From the NCBI RefSeq assembly GCF_013155275.1, contig NZ_JABJXS010000007.1, forward strand, positions 124,001 to 188,000: 64,000 bases of DNA, read 5' to 3'. Under the pieces are notes generated by a model. That model did not search any database. It was not told the origin of the DNA and worked only from the letters and a program-made list of their open reading frames with translations. Shown here piece by piece: positions 8,577 through 18,723 of this stretch. The position numbers and the translations under genes were made by a program. Origin of the DNA: Brenneria sp. hezel4-2-4 (GTDB lineage Bacteria; Pseudomonadota; Gammaproteobacteria; Enterobacterales; Enterobacteriaceae). How positions within the stretch are numbered: the first letter of the stretch is position 1; every line of letters starts with the position of its first letter.

Positions 8577-9988
8577 CAGGCTTTTTCTCGGCGCTCGGCG
8601 CTCGGTTTGCGCGGACGCCGGGGGCGGGAACGACGATGTGGCGTCGGGCCGTCATCCAGAGAACTCAGCATGGCCTGCTGACGCGGCGGCACCGCCGCCT
8701 GGAACTCTCCCCACCAGTGCGCCAGACGCAGCAGATCCTGATGGTTTTCTATTTCAGCGCGCAGACACAGCAGATCATAGGCGGCCCGGAACTTGGGATG
8801 CTCCATCAGTTTATAGGCGCGCTTGCCCTGGCGGCGTGACAGACGTAGCTGCAACTGCCAGATATCACGCACCAGCGAGGTAATACGTTTAGGTATCGCC
8901 AGTGAACGGCACTGTTCGTCCAGAATGTCATTCATCGCCAGTGAAAAGGCATCAAAATAGGCCAGACCGCTTTCCTGTGCCAACTTTTGCGCGTGCTCAA
9001 TCAGCGGATACCACAACATGGCCGAGAACAGAAATGCCGGGTTAACCCGCATATTGTTTTGCAGCCGTTGATCGGTATTTTTCAAGACCTGAGCCACCAT
9101 CCGTTCCAGCGTGGTATCGCCCGTTTCGGTAAAGTTACGGCTGATTAACGGGAAAAGCGGCTGGAATAACTGATATTCACACAGCATTTTGTAGGTTGGA
9201 TAGCCGTAACCGGTCTGTAACAGCTTCAGCGATTCCTCAAACATGCGGGCCGCCGGGATGTCGTGCAGCAGGGCGGCAAGGCGGGGGATCGGTTCGGCCG
9301 TTTCGGGGCTGATGGTCATACCCAGTTTGGCCGCGAAGCGCACCGCGCGCAGCATTCGTACCGGATCTTCGCGATAGCGGGTTTCCGGATCGCCGATCAT
9401 GCGAATCACGCCCTGACGCAGATCGTTTAAGCCGTCGGTATAGTCACGCACGGTGAAATCAGAAATCGTGTAATAAAGGCTATTGATGGAGAAATCGCGG
9501 CGTTGAGCGTCTTCCTCGATGGAGCCAAAAATATTGTCGCGCAACAGCATGCCGCTCTGGGCTTGCTGGGCTGAATTCCTGATTTCCTGCTGTTCCTGGT
9601 GCCGCTCATGGTGGCCGCGGAATGTGGCGACTTCGATCACTTCCGGCCCGAACATCACATGAGCCAGACGGAAGCGGCGGCCGACCAAACGGCAATTGCG
9701 GAATAACTTACGCACCTGTTCCGGGGTGGCGTTGGTGGTGATATCAAAATCTTTGGGTTTTTTGCCCAGCAGCAGGTCACGGACGCCGCCGCCGACCAGA
9801 TAAGCCTCGTAGCCCGCTTTGTTCAGGCGATAAAGTACTTTCAGTGCGTTATCACTGATATCACTGCGCGAAATATTATGCTGGTCACGCGGGATCACCG
9901 TCAAATGCTGACGCGTTTTCTCAGGTTTGACCATTTCGTTCTCACGATTCAGTACTTTACGGCAAAAATTAGCGACTCGGGTAAAGAT
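8576..9988 (-). CDS. pcnB: Poly(A) polymerase I, probably with a non-AUG start
   Basis: Adds 3' poly(A) tails that promote RNA decay and controls ColE1-type plasmid copy number. The nucleotidyltransferase core shows [19 protein letters not shown], with the DxD-type metal ligands; the RNA-binding helical domain follows, then a basic Arg-rich tail ([12 protein letters not shown]). The first AUG is at 9934, but upstream in frame the sequence encodes [13 protein letters not shown], which matches the true N-terminus of E. coli PcnB, known to start at AUU. Here AUU (9991) and AUC (9988) are adjacent, preceded by GAGGTG (9993-9998). I place the start at 9988, giving about 470 residues; 9991 is equally possible. 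Confidence 0.9.
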   Translation of the reverse strand: MFTRVANFCRKVLNRENEMVKPEKTRQHLTVIPRDQHNISRSDISDNALKVLYRLNKAGYEAYLVGGGVRDLLLGKKPKDFDITTNATPEQVRKLFRNCRLVGRRFRLAHVMFGPEVIEVATFRGHHERHQEQQEIRNSAQQAQSGMLLRDNIFGSIEEDAQRRDFSINSLYYTISDFTVRDYTDGLNDLRQGVIRMIGDPETRYREDPVRMLRAVRFAAKLGMTISPETAEPIPRLAALLHDIPAARMFEESLKLLQTGYGYPTYKMLCEYQLFQPLFPLISRNFTETGDTTLERMVAQVLKNTDQRLQNNMRVNPAFLFSAMLWYPLIEHAQKLAQESGLAYFDAFSLAMNDILDEQCRSLAIPKRITSLVRDIWQLQLRLSRRQGKRAYKLMEHPKFRAAYDLLCLRAEIENHQDLLRLAHWWGEFQAAVPPRQQAMLSSLDDGPTPHRRSRPRRPRKPSAERREKA

Positions 9989-10042
9989 AATACACCTCGA
10001 TAGTGATGGATAAACAAAGTCACAATAAAAAATAGCGGCTAA

Positions 10043-10963
10043 TCATAGCTCACCGGGCCCGGTTTGAGAATGCCGATGTGAGCTCTGGCCGGTTTTTGCT
10101 GCTGGCGAAGGGATTCGGGAAAGCGACCAATGTTCTACGGACCACTCAAGTAATGCCGCAAGCGTCAGGTCTTGCCAGCTTTCGGGCAATGGCTGATGTA
10201 AAAACTGTAATGCCGATATCAATATCGGGCGCGGGTCGCTATCGGGCAGCGCCGGGGCATGATTTTGTTTGGAGAGTTTATGTCCGTGCGCATTCAGTAC
10301 CAGCGGCAGATGGATATACGCCGGCTGTTCATATCCCAGTTGACGATATAGCGAGATCTGCCGCACGGTGGGGGCGATCAGATCGGCTCCGCGGACAATT
10401 TCCGTGACGCCCTGCGCATGATCGTCGACGACCACGGCCAGATTGTAGGCAAAAAGCCCGTCGCGACGATGAATAATAAAGTCTTCACCCGCCAATGCGC
10501 GATCCGCATAAATTTCACCGCTTAATCGATCATAAAAGTGGCATACCGGCATGGTCTGGCGTAAGCGTAGTGCGGCGTTTTTGGCGCTTAGGCCGCGATC
10601 CCGGCAATAACCGTCATAGTGTCCGCCTAATTGCCGGATACGGCGGCGGCTACAGGTGCAGTAGTAGCATAATCCCTGTTGCGTAAGCCAATGCAGCGCC
10701 TGGTGATAAAGCGCGTGGCGTTGTGACTGATAGACGACTTCGCCGTCCCAATAAAGGCCGTAATGCTCAAGCTGGGAGAGGATACGGGCGGCAGCGCCGG
10801 GGATTTCACGGGGAGGGTCGATGTCTTCGATACGCACCAGCCAGCGCCCGCGCTGAGCGCGAGCCTGAAGGTAACTGCCGAGGGCGGCAATCAGAGAACC
10901 AAAGTGCAGATCCCCGCTTGGGGAAGGGGCAAAACGCCCGATGTAACGATCTGTTTGACGCAT
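10043..10963 (-). CDS. gluQ: Glutamyl-Q tRNA(Asp) synthetase
   Basis: Truncated GluRS paralogue that attaches glutamate to queuosine-34 of tRNA(Asp). The catalytic domain has [16 protein letters not shown] (HIGH-like), a zinc-binding cysteine cluster CYYCTC with downstream YDGYC, and HKLSKQN as the KMSKS-equivalent. There is no anticodon-binding domain, as expected. The start chosen is ATG 10963 ([11 protein letters not shown]), where family homology begins; the frame is open to 10993. The last 25 residues (Ser/Pro/His-rich) are divergent. It lies downstream of dksA, as in E. coli, separated by about 150 bp containing a hairpin. Confidence 0.95.
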   Translation of the reverse strand: MRQTDRYIGRFAPSPSGDLHFGSLIAALGSYLQARAQRGRWLVRIEDIDPPREIPGAAARILSQLEHYGLYWDGEVVYQSQRHALYHQALHWLTQQGLCYYCTCSRRRIRQLGGHYDGYCRDRGLSAKNAALRLRQTMPVCHFYDRLSGEIYADRALAGEDFIIHRRDGLFAYNLAVVVDDHAQGVTEIVRGADLIAPTVRQISLYRQLGYEQPAYIHLPLVLNAHGHKLSKQNHAPALPDSDPRPILISALQFLHQPLPESWQDLTLAALLEWSVEHWSLSRIPSPAAKTGQSSHRHSQTGPGEL

Positions 10964-11065
10964 CACTATAAGAATAACGCCGCGCATCGGCACTAAATCG
11001 GCAGCAGGCCGCGGCGAACGTTTTCTTTCTATAACGTTAAGCGCGGCTTATCGCCGCAGAGCCTA

Positions 11066-11104
11066 TCCCTGTGTGCGAATATCCGCCCGCAGGGTTAGGC
11101 TTTT
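11066..11104 (-). terminator. Probable dksA terminator
   Basis: On the minus strand GCCTAACCCTG pairs imperfectly with CAGGGATAGGC across a loop of about 17 nt, directly after the dksA stop. There is no strong T run, so partial read-through into gluQ is plausible. Confidence 0.45.
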
Positions 11105-11115
11105 AGGATGAATGA

Positions 11116-11571
11116 TTACCCAGCCATCTGCTTTTCGCGTATTTCCGCCAGTGTTTTGCAGTCAATACACAGATCAGCCGTTGGACGAGCTTCCAAACGA
11201 CGGATGCCAATCTCCACGCCGCAGGATTCGCAATAACCGAAGTCTTCATCTTCGATTTTTTGCAAGGTTTTGGCGATCTTCTTGATCAGCTTGCGTTCAC
11301 GATCGCGGTTGCGCAGTTCAAGGCTGAATTCTTCTTCCTGAGCCGCACGATCCACTGGATCGGGGAAATTAGCCGCTTCATCTCGCATATGCGATACGGT
11401 ACGATCCACTTCGTCCCTGAGTTGGTTGCGCCATGCTTCAAGAATACGCTTAAAATGAGCCAACTGAGCGTCGTTCATATACTCTTCGCCCGGCTTCTCC
11501 TGGTATGGCTCTACTCCGGCAATTGCGAGAATGCTCAGAGAAGATGTCTTACGGTTTTGCCCTTCTTGCAT
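11116..11571 (-). CDS. dksA: RNA polymerase-binding transcription factor DksA
   Basis: Binds the RNA polymerase secondary channel and, with ppGpp, represses stable-RNA promoters and activates amino-acid biosynthesis promoters. The product is 151 residues and nearly identical to E. coli DksA. The coiled-coil tip [11 protein letters not shown] carries the functional acidic residues, and the zinc finger CESCGVEIG...CIDCKTL follows. The frame is open to 11601, but ATG 11571 ([11 protein letters not shown]) matches the family and has GGAG just upstream. The stable-RNA promoters in this window (45337, 47176) are likely targets. Confidence 0.98.
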   Translation of the reverse strand: MQEGQNRKTSSLSILAIAGVEPYQEKPGEEYMNDAQLAHFKRILEAWRNQLRDEVDRTVSHMRDEAANFPDPVDRAAQEEEFSLELRNRDRERKLIKKIAKTLQKIEDEDFGYCESCGVEIGIRRLEARPTADLCIDCKTLAEIREKQMAG

Positions 11572-11816
11572 GTTGCTTCTCCTACATAACACGACACGCA
11601 CTATACCCTGCTTATTTGCCGCCGCAGCCAGGCTGCAACGCCAATTATTCGGGGTATATCGATCCCCTAAGGGGAAAAACAGGCCGCTATAAATAGCAGA
11701 TGAAGATTAGGTTGGCAATGGTTCCTGACACGGGCCTGATAAAGTGTGAGGAACAACGTATTATCATCGGATGATAAACAACATGTTAGCGTGTATTGCT
11801 ACGGCCATTTTATTTA

Positions 11817-12524
11817 TCACGTTATCAATAACGGCAACGGATCGGTAAGTTTGATGCTGTCAGGGGATAAATTGGCGCCATAACATAAAATTTCAACCCC
11901 CTGCTGTTGCGCTGTCACCAATAATTCAGCGTAACGCGGGTCAATCTGTCGGGCAGGGCAAACCTGGTTGATCCCCGAATGAAGGACGGCGAAAAACAGC
12001 ACGGCTCGCTCGCCATTGGCTGCTACCTGTTGGAGTTCGCGCAGGTGCTTTTGTCCCCTGAGCGTAACCGCATCGGGAAAGTAACCACATCCATGTTGCA
12101 ACAATGTGACAGATTTCACCTCAATATAGCAGTTAATCTTGTCCGGCGCTTGTAATAGCAGGTCAATACGGCTGTTTTCCGTGCCGTATTTGACTTCCGT
12201 TTTTAAGGACGTATAACCCGCGAAGGTTGCTATCTGATTTGCTAACAAGGCTTCATGCAATAAGGCATTGGCACGCAACGTATTAACGCAAATCCAGTGA
12301 TTTTCCTGCGTCTCGGTCAGCTCCCAGCTGTGCGGATATTTCCGCTTCAGGTTGTCGGAGGTGGAGTACCAGACGGTATCGCCGGGGGTGGCGCATCCGG
12401 TCATTGCGCCGGTATTGGCGCAGTGCAGCGTAAGTTCTTTTCCTTCCGGGGTCACTACATCGGCCAGAAAGCGTTTGTAGCGTTTAATCAGCCGGGCCGG
12501 CTGTAAGCGGGGAATGAATTGCAT
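11817..12524 (-). CDS. sfsA: SfsA family nuclease-like DNA-binding protein
   Basis: Named for sugar fermentation stimulation in E. coli; structurally it has an N-terminal OB-like domain and a C-terminal PD-(D/E)XK nuclease-like domain. The product is 235 residues (E. coli 234). The likely metal-site residues are in NSRIDLLLQ and YIEVKSVTL. The biological role is poorly defined. It lies 7 bp downstream of thpR on the same strand, so it is co-transcribed. About 245 bp without genes separate it from dksA. Confidence 0.93.
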   Translation of the reverse strand: MQFIPRLQPARLIKRYKRFLADVVTPEGKELTLHCANTGAMTGCATPGDTVWYSTSDNLKRKYPHSWELTETQENHWICVNTLRANALLHEALLANQIATFAGYTSLKTEVKYGTENSRIDLLLQAPDKINCYIEVKSVTLLQHGCGYFPDAVTLRGQKHLRELQQVAANGERAVLFFAVLHSGINQVCPARQIDPRYAELLVTAQQQGVEILCYGANLSPDSIKLTDPLPLLIT

Positions 12525-12531
12525 AGGTATC

Positions 12532-13065
12532 CTACTTGTTGATCAGCGGCCAGCTTGCCAATTCCTGATAGCGGGTTTTGCCATGTTCAAACAGTGATTG
12601 ATAAAGCGAAAAATGGCGTATGGGGATTGACCAGTTAAAATCCGCGGGCGGCAGGGCAACGAATTTGGTTGCGCCGCGCAGCAGGGTGATATGCGGGTGG
12701 AAAGGCTGCGAGGGCTGGCTGCATCCGTTGCGGGCCGCCTGCGAGCGTAATAAATCCGCCAGTTGCAATAACCCGCGGGGAGCCTGTCGGCAGCCCATCC
12801 ATACCACGCCGGAGCGCGGCCATTGGCCCGCGTCATTCAGATGCAGCGTAAATTCAGGCTGGCGGATTCGCCCCGCCAGCGTGCGCAGAGCCAGTTCTTT
12901 TTGTTCACTCACGTCGCCAAGAAAGGCCAACGTCAGATGAAGGTTGGCCGCAGCGACCGGGCGACCGGCCTGCGCTGAAAAGCTATCGGCGCGCCAGCGC
13001 ACGATCGCCTGGCGGGTCGATTCCGGTAGCGACAAAGCAAAAAACAGGCGACGGGTGGGATGCAT
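12532..13065 (-). CDS. thpR: RNA 2',3'-cyclic phosphodiesterase / 2'-5' RNA ligase
   Basis: Member of the 2H phosphoesterase superfamily (former LigT/YadP), 177 residues. Both catalytic HxTx motifs are present: HLTLAFLG (about residues 43-50) and HITLLRG (about residues 125-131). The enzyme hydrolyses 2',3'-cyclic phosphate RNA ends and reversibly ligates 2'-5' bonds in vitro; its cellular role is unclear. It is divergent from hrpB across 75 bp and forms a short operon with sfsA. Confidence 0.93.
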   Translation of the reverse strand: MHPTRRLFFALSLPESTRQAIVRWRADSFSAQAGRPVAAANLHLTLAFLGDVSEQKELALRTLAGRIRQPEFTLHLNDAGQWPRSGVVWMGCRQAPRGLLQLADLLRSQAARNGCSQPSQPFHPHITLLRGATKFVALPPADFNWSIPIRHFSLYQSLFEHGKTRYQELASWPLINK

Positions 13066-13140
13066 GTCGATCTCTTAAGTTCTGATTCCAGCAGATGCTA
13101 CAATGCCTGCCGCTGAAAGTTAACCCTTACGGAGATTTCT

Positions 13141-15585
13141 GTGATTTTACCGCCCGTCAGTGCCGTATTGAATGATGTGATCGCCGCGCTGCACATGTCG
13201 CCCCAGGTTTTATTGAATGCGCCGACCGGTGCGGGAAAATCAACCTGGCTGCCGTTGCAACTGCTGCATCAGGGCAAACTGGACGGTCGGATCATCATGC
13301 TGGAGCCGCGACGGCTGGCGGCGAAAAGCGTGGCCTGGCGTCTGGCGCAGCAGTTGGGGGAAGAACCCGGCCGGACGATTGGCTACCGTATGCGCGCAGA
13401 AAGCCGGGTCAGCGCCTCAACCCGTCTGGAGGTGGTCACCGAAGGAATATTGACGCGCATGCTGCAACAGGACGCTGAACTGAACGGCGTGGCGCTGGTT
13501 ATTCTGGATGAGTTTCACGAGCGTAGCTTGCAGGCCGATCTGGCGCTGGCGTTGCTGTTGGAGGTTCAGACGGGGCTGCGTGAGGATTTGAAGCTGTTGA
13601 TTATGTCCGCCACGCTGGATAATGCCCGGCTTTCGGTCCTGCTTCCCGAGGCGAGCGTGGTGACGTCCGCGGGGCGCAGCTATCCGGTTGAGCGTCATTA
13701 TCACCCGTTGAATGGTCAGGAGCGGCTGGAGGAGGGCGTAGCCCGTCAGGTAAAACGTTTACTGGCCGAGGAAACCGGGTCGATGTTGTTATTTCTCCCC
13801 GGCGTGGCTGAAATCAAGCGGGTACAGGCTTTGCTGGCGGGCAGCGTGACGGACGATGTGGACTTGTGCCCTTTATATGGCGCGCTGACGCTGGCGGAGC
13901 AGCAGAAAGCGATCCTGCCGTCGGAAAGCGGACGGCGTAAGGTCGTTTTGGCGACCAATATCGCCGAAACCAGTCTGACCATCGAAGGGATCCGGCTGGT
14001 GGTGGACAGTGGACTGGAACGGATGGCGCGCTTTGACGTCAAAAGCGGTTTGACCAGGCTGGTCACCCAGCGTATCAGTCAGGCATCGATGGTCCAGCGC
14101 GCCGGACGCGCCGGGCGGTTAAGCGAAGGGATCTGCTGGCATTTATGTTCCCGCGAACAGGCCGAGCGCGCCGCCGCGCAAAGCGATGCGGAAATACTCA
14201 ACGGCGATCTCAGTAGTTTCTGGCTGGATCTGTTGCAGTGGGGATGTACCGACGCCGGCCAATTAACCTGGCTGGATGCGCCGCCGCCGCCCGCTTTACA
14301 GGCGGCCCGGCAACTTTTGCGCCAGCTAGCGGTTACTGATCGGCATGACAAACTGACGTCGGAAGGGCGGAAAATCGCCGCGCTGGGGTGCGATCCGCGC
14401 TTGGCGACCATGTTGTGTGCCGCCGCCCGGCAAAATGACGATGCGCTGGCAACGGCGGGGTGTCTGGCCGCGATACTGGAAGAGCCGCCCCGCAGCGGAT
14501 CGATGAACCTGCTTGACTGGCTGCATCGCCCGTTGCCGCACTGGCTGCGGCGCGCGCAGCAGCTTACCCGTCGTTTGTCCGGGACGTCGGGCCGTATAGA
14601 CGACGGATGGGCCGCCTGGCTGCTGGCGCAAGGCTTCGCCGATCGCATCGCCCGGCGCCGAAGTCAGGATGGCCGCTATCAACTGGCAAACGGCGCCGGG
14701 GCGATGATGTCGGCGGACGAGGCGTTGTCCGGCACCGACTGGCTGATGGTTCCCAGTTTATTGCAAAACAGCCATAATGCGGATGCGCGTATCCTGCTGG
14801 CGTTGCCGCTGGATATGGCGCGTTTGGAACAACAACTGCCCGGGTTGGTCAGCGAACATAACGTGGTGCGCTGGGACGAAGAAAAAGGTACGCTGCGCGC
14901 CAGTAAATGCAGTCAGATCGGTTGCCTGACGTTGCGCTCCCGTCCATTAAGCAAACCCTCCGACGAGGAGTTGCAACAGGCGATGTTGGGCTGGCTGCGG
15001 GAACAGGGGTTGTCCGCGCTGAACTGGGATGCGGCGGCATTGCAGTTACGCGCCAGAATACAATGCGCCCGCCAGTGGTTGCCCGAGGTAAACTGGCCGT
15101 CGGTGGATGATGAAACCTTGCTGGCGACGCTGGAACAGTGGCTACTGCCGTCTTTGTCCGGGGTGAGGGATATGCGGGCATTGCGACAGATTAACCTCGG
15201 CGAGGCGTTGATGCGCCTGCTGGACTGGCCGTTGCGCCAGCGGCTGGACAGCGCGTTGCCCAGCCATTACACCGCGCCGGGCGGGAGCCGTTTGCCTATC
15301 GCCTATTATGAGGATAAGCCGCCGGTGCTGTCGGTACGGATGCAGGAAATGTTTGGCGAGCGGCAGAGTCCGCTGCTGGCGGAAGGGCGGGTTGCGCTGG
15401 TGCTGGAGCTTTTATCGCCCGCGCAGCGTCCCTTACAGATTACGCGCGATCTGGCGGCTTTCTGGCAGGGCGCTTACCGTGAAGTTCAAAAAGAGATGAA
15501 AGGGCGTTATCCCAAACATGTCTGGCCGGACGATCCGGCGAATACGGCGCCGACCCGGCGTACCAGGAAATATCAGAATCATTAA
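13141..15585 (+). CDS. hrpB: ATP-dependent RNA helicase HrpB
   Basis: DEAH-type helicase of unresolved cellular role. The product is 814 residues (E. coli 809-824). Motif I is APTGAGKSTWLP, motif II is DEFH (in VILDEFHERSL), motif III is MSATLDNARL and motif VI is QRAGRAGRL. The HA2-like and HrpB C-terminal domains follow. Translation starts at GTG 13141, after a purine-rich GGAG (13131-13134). It is divergent from thpR, upstream of mrcB, as in E. coli. Confidence 0.96.
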   Translation: MILPPVSAVLNDVIAALHMSPQVLLNAPTGAGKSTWLPLQLLHQGKLDGRIIMLEPRRLAAKSVAWRLAQQLGEEPGRTIGYRMRAESRVSASTRLEVVTEGILTRMLQQDAELNGVALVILDEFHERSLQADLALALLLEVQTGLREDLKLLIMSATLDNARLSVLLPEASVVTSAGRSYPVERHYHPLNGQERLEEGVARQVKRLLAEETGSMLLFLPGVAEIKRVQALLAGSVTDDVDLCPLYGALTLAEQQKAILPSESGRRKVVLATNIAETSLTIEGIRLVVDSGLERMARFDVKSGLTRLVTQRISQASMVQRAGRAGRLSEGICWHLCSREQAERAAAQSDAEILNGDLSSFWLDLLQWGCTDAGQLTWLDAPPPPALQAARQLLRQLAVTDRHDKLTSEGRKIAALGCDPRLATMLCAAARQNDDALATAGCLAAILEEPPRSGSMNLLDWLHRPLPHWLRRAQQLTRRLSGTSGRIDDGWAAWLLAQGFADRIARRRSQDGRYQLANGAGAMMSADEALSGTDWLMVPSLLQNSHNADARILLALPLDMARLEQQLPGLVSEHNVVRWDEEKGTLRASKCSQIGCLTLRSRPLSKPSDEELQQAMLGWLREQGLSALNWDAAALQLRARIQCARQWLPEVNWPSVDDETLLATLEQWLLPSLSGVRDMRALRQINLGEALMRLLDWPLRQRLDSALPSHYTAPGGSRLPIAYYEDKPPVLSVRMQEMFGERQSPLLAEGRVALVLELLSPAQRPLQITRDLAAFWQGAYREVQKEMKGRYPKHVWPDDPANTAPTRRTRKYQNH

Positions 15586-15688
15586 TTTCAGACGTTTCCT
15601 CTTCTTTGCAAAGGGCGGTGGAAACAGAGTAGGCGGCTTGAGTACCGAAGTAGGTGGCCGTTAATAACCTGACGGAGAAGTAACAGCA

Positions 15689-18166
15689 ATGTCTCGGGAT
15701 GACCGCGAACCGATTGGACGCAAGGGGAAAGCGTCGGGACGTAAACCTGCTCGCAAGCAGGCGATACGGCGTCGCAGGGATGACGACTATGATGATGATT
15801 ACGAAGATTATCAGGATGGCTTTGATGACGACGACGATGGTTATGATGATGAGGACACGATGACGCGAAAACCGCGTAACAAACGGCGCTGGCTGGGGCT
15901 ATTCATCAAATTGTTCCTGGTGTTCGCCGTATTGATGGCGATCTACGGCGTGTACCTCGACAGCCAGATCCGCAGCCGTATTGAAGGCAAGGTGTGGCAG
16001 TTGCCGGCGGCGGTGTACGGACGCATGGTTAATCTTGAGCCTGGGATGCCGTATAACCAGAAAGAGATGATTGGCCTGCTGGAAGGCATGCAATATCGCC
16101 AGGTGACCCGGATCACCCGTCCCGGCGAATTCAGCGTACGCGGCAACAACATTGAAATGCTGCGCCGTCCGTTCGATTTTCCTGACGGCAAAGAGGGGCA
16201 GATCCGCGCCCGTCTGACGTTCAGCAACGATCGTCTGTCGCAGATCCAGAATCTGGATAACCAGCGCAATTTCGGTTTCTTCCGTCTCGATCCGAAACTT
16301 ATCACCATGATGCAGTCGCCGAATGGCGAACAGCGCCTGTTCGTGCAGCGCGCCGGGTTTCCCGATTTGCTGGTGGACACGCTCATCGCCACCGAAGATC
16401 GTCATTTCTATGAGCATGACGGCATCAGCCTGTATTCCATCGGCCGCGCGTTTTTAGCCAATATCACCGCCGGTCGGGCGGTGCAGGGCGGGAGCACCCT
16501 GACGCAACAACTGGTGAAAAACCTGTTCCTGACCAATGAGCGCTCCCTGTGGCGTAAGGCTAACGAAGCCTATATGGCGTTGATCATGGATTATCGCTAT
16601 AGCAAGGATCGTATTCTGGAGTTGTATCTCAACGAAGTGTACCTCGGTCAGAGCGGCAGCGATCAGATCCGCGGGTTCCCGCTGGCCAGTCTTTACTATT
16701 TTGGCCGTCCGGTGAATGAGCTGAGTCTCGATCAACAGGCGCTGCTGGTCGGAATGGTGAAAGGGGCGTCGCTGTATAATCCGTGGCGTAATCCTAAAAT
16801 CACGCTGGAACGCCGTAATCTGGTATTGCGCCTGCTTCAGAATCAGCAGGTGATCGATGTCGAACTGTATAACATGCTGAGCGCGCGGCCGCTGGGCGTG
16901 CAGCCGAAAGGCGGCGTCATCAGTCCCCAGCCGGCGTTTATGCAACTGGTTCGTCAGGAATTACAGCAGCGGCTGGGGGATAAAGTCAGCGACCTGTCGG
17001 GGGTGAAAGTGTTCACCACGCTTGACCCGGTATCGCAGGATGCGGCGGAAAAAGCGGTGGAAGAGGGGATCCCGGCCTTGAGGGCCGCGCGGGGCGTTAA
17101 CGATCTGGAAACCGCGATGGTGATCGTCGATCGTTTCAGCGGCGAGATCCGGGCGATGGTTGGGGGATCACAGACGCAATACGCCGGCTTCAACCGCGCC
17201 TTGCAGGCGCGTCGGCCGGTTGGTTCGTTGGCGAAACCCCCCACCTATCTGGCGGCGCTGAGTCAGCCCGATGCCTATCGGCTGAATACCTGGCTGGCGG
17301 ATGAACCGTTGTCGCTAAGGCAGCCCAACGGCCAATTGTGGCAGCCGAAAAACTACGATCGCCAATTCCGCGGGCGCGTGATGCTGGTTGACGCGCTGGC
17401 GAATTCACTCAACGTGCCAACGGTGAATCTGGGGATGGCGGTGGGGCTGGATCAGGTTACCGCCACGCTGAAACGACTGGGGATCCCCGAGAATGTGATT
17501 GAACCGGTTCCTTCGATGCTGCTGGGGGCGATCAGCCTGACGCCGATGGAAGTGGCGCAGGAATATCAGACCATTGCCAGCGGCGGAAACCGGGCGTCAT
17601 TGTCCTCGTTGCGCTCGGTTATTGCGGAAGACGGTAATGTGCTGTATCAGAGTTTCCCCCAGGCCGAACGTGCGGTTCCCGCGCAGGCGGCTTATCTGAC
17701 GCTGTACGGTATGCAACAGGTGGTGGCGCGCGGCACCTCACGTTCTCTGGCGGTCAAGTTCCCGAATTATCATCTGGCGGCGAAAACCGGTACTACCAAC
17801 GATCTGCGCGATAGCTGGTTTGCCGGGATAGATGGTAAAGAAGTGGCGATCAGTTGGGTCGGGCGGGATAACAACGGGCCGGCAAAGCTGACCGGCGCGA
17901 ACGGCGCGTTGACCATTTATCGTCGCTATCTGGAAAACCAGACGCCGCTGCCGTTGATGCTGACGCCGCCGGAAGGGATCGCCACCATGACGGTCGACGG
18001 CGGCGGCAATTTCCTGTGTAACGGCAGCGGCGGCGGACGGGTTTTACCGGTATGGACGGATAATCCGCAGGCGCTGTGTCAGGCCAGCCAGCCGCAGACG
18101 GCGCAGCCAGCGCAGCAAAATGGCGAGGGCGTCGCGGATTGGATCAGGGAAATGTTCGGCCAATAA
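15689..18166 (+). CDS. mrcB: Penicillin-binding protein 1B (bifunctional transglycosylase/transpeptidase)
   Basis: Builds and crosslinks peptidoglycan at the inner membrane. The product is 825 residues (E. coli 844). A short cytoplasmic tail has a striking Asp/Tyr-rich tract (about residues 30-55, [11 protein letters not shown]). One membrane anchor (about 70-92) is followed by the UB2H domain that docks LpoB, the GT51 glycosyltransferase with [10 protein letters not shown], and the transpeptidase with the catalytic serine in GSLAKPPTY and KTGTT near the C-terminus. The Gln-rich C-terminal tail of E. coli is shortened. Confidence 0.97.
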   Translation: MSRDDREPIGRKGKASGRKPARKQAIRRRRDDDYDDDYEDYQDGFDDDDDGYDDEDTMTRKPRNKRRWLGLFIKLFLVFAVLMAIYGVYLDSQIRSRIEGKVWQLPAAVYGRMVNLEPGMPYNQKEMIGLLEGMQYRQVTRITRPGEFSVRGNNIEMLRRPFDFPDGKEGQIRARLTFSNDRLSQIQNLDNQRNFGFFRLDPKLITMMQSPNGEQRLFVQRAGFPDLLVDTLIATEDRHFYEHDGISLYSIGRAFLANITAGRAVQGGSTLTQQLVKNLFLTNERSLWRKANEAYMALIMDYRYSKDRILELYLNEVYLGQSGSDQIRGFPLASLYYFGRPVNELSLDQQALLVGMVKGASLYNPWRNPKITLERRNLVLRLLQNQQVIDVELYNMLSARPLGVQPKGGVISPQPAFMQLVRQELQQRLGDKVSDLSGVKVFTTLDPVSQDAAEKAVEEGIPALRAARGVNDLETAMVIVDRFSGEIRAMVGGSQTQYAGFNRALQARRPVGSLAKPPTYLAALSQPDAYRLNTWLADEPLSLRQPNGQLWQPKNYDRQFRGRVMLVDALANSLNVPTVNLGMAVGLDQVTATLKRLGIPENVIEPVPSMLLGAISLTPMEVAQEYQTIASGGNRASLSSLRSVIAEDGNVLYQSFPQAERAVPAQAAYLTLYGMQQVVARGTSRSLAVKFPNYHLAAKTGTTNDLRDSWFAGIDGKEVAISWVGRDNNGPAKLTGANGALTIYRRYLENQTPLPLMLTPPEGIATMTVDGGGNFLCNGSGGGRVLPVWTDNPQALCQASQPQTAQPAQQNGEGVADWIREMFGQ

Positions 18167-18192
18167 TTTTTTCTTCCGGCCCCCGCGTCGCC

Positions 18193-18524
18193 CTGTCTCT
18201 TAGTCGCATTTTTATGCAGACGCAGAGGCAGTTTCGTGCGCCGGAATGCCGCCATTTCTATGCCATGCCGTAGCACGCGCCCGACGCAGGGCGCTCAAGC
18301 GCCGCCGCCCTGCGAACCCAGGCTTCCGGCTAAATTATGCCGCTGACGCGGTGCCTTCGTCGGCATCAGGCTTAACGGACCGCTTGCGACACGTTCCCGA
18401 CGTGGCGCAAGCTTTCGCCGCATCCATGCGGCTCATCCTAAGCCTGCTACCTCCTCAGCATAATTTTTTACGCCGGGTAACAGCCAAACCCGTTAGAACC
18501 CCTGCATTTGTGACTAAGAGACAG
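18193..18524. mobile_element. 332-bp MITE-like element with IS50/IS4-type ends and target duplication
   Basis: The terminal inverted repeats are CTGTCTCTTAGTCGCA at 18193 and, at the other end, TGTGACTAAGAGACAG ending at 18524 (one mismatch in 16). The element is flanked by a near-perfect 9-bp direct repeat, CGCGTCGCC (18184-18192) and GGCGTCGCC (18525-18533), the hallmark of transposition. The ends resemble the CTGTCTCTT ends of IS4-family, IS50-group elements, which make 9-bp duplications. The interior is GC-rich and hairpin-forming (CGCAGGGCG...CGCCCTGCG) with no transposase, so it is non-autonomous. It lies between mrcB and fhuC, where fhuA sits in E. coli. Confidence 0.75.
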
Positions 18525-18638
18525 GGCGTCGCCGGGGGATCTTTTTCGCCTTGTCTCTGGCGTTTTTGCGTCTTCATCGTTGATTTCCGGCAGTGTAAAT
18601 TCCTTGCGGAGCGTATTCCGTTACGCCTATTATGCAAT

Positions 18639-18657
18639 CTTTATAATAATTATTATC
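18639..18657 (+). promoter_or_regulatory. Fur box upstream of fhuC
   Basis: The AT-rich 19-mer ending ATTATTATC matches the Fur consensus GATAATGATAATCATTATC at 14 of 19 positions and lies about 70-85 bp before fhuC. It implies iron-dependent repression of fhuCDB. Confidence 0.7.
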
Positions 18658-18723
18658 ATTGTCTTTTAGTTTGATAACCATTAACCACCTTGATTCCAGG
18701 TCGGCGGTAAAGCTCAAAACGTT

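Noticed and set aside
14079-14648. 189-codon antisense ORF opposite hrpB
   Set aside because: Entirely inside hrpB, rich in Arg, Ser and Cys; no start signal or family resemblance.
18246-18674. 142-codon plus-strand ORF spanning the MITE-like element and fhuC upstream region
   Set aside because: It crosses the transposon end, the target duplication and the Fur box, and its translation shows no coherent domain.
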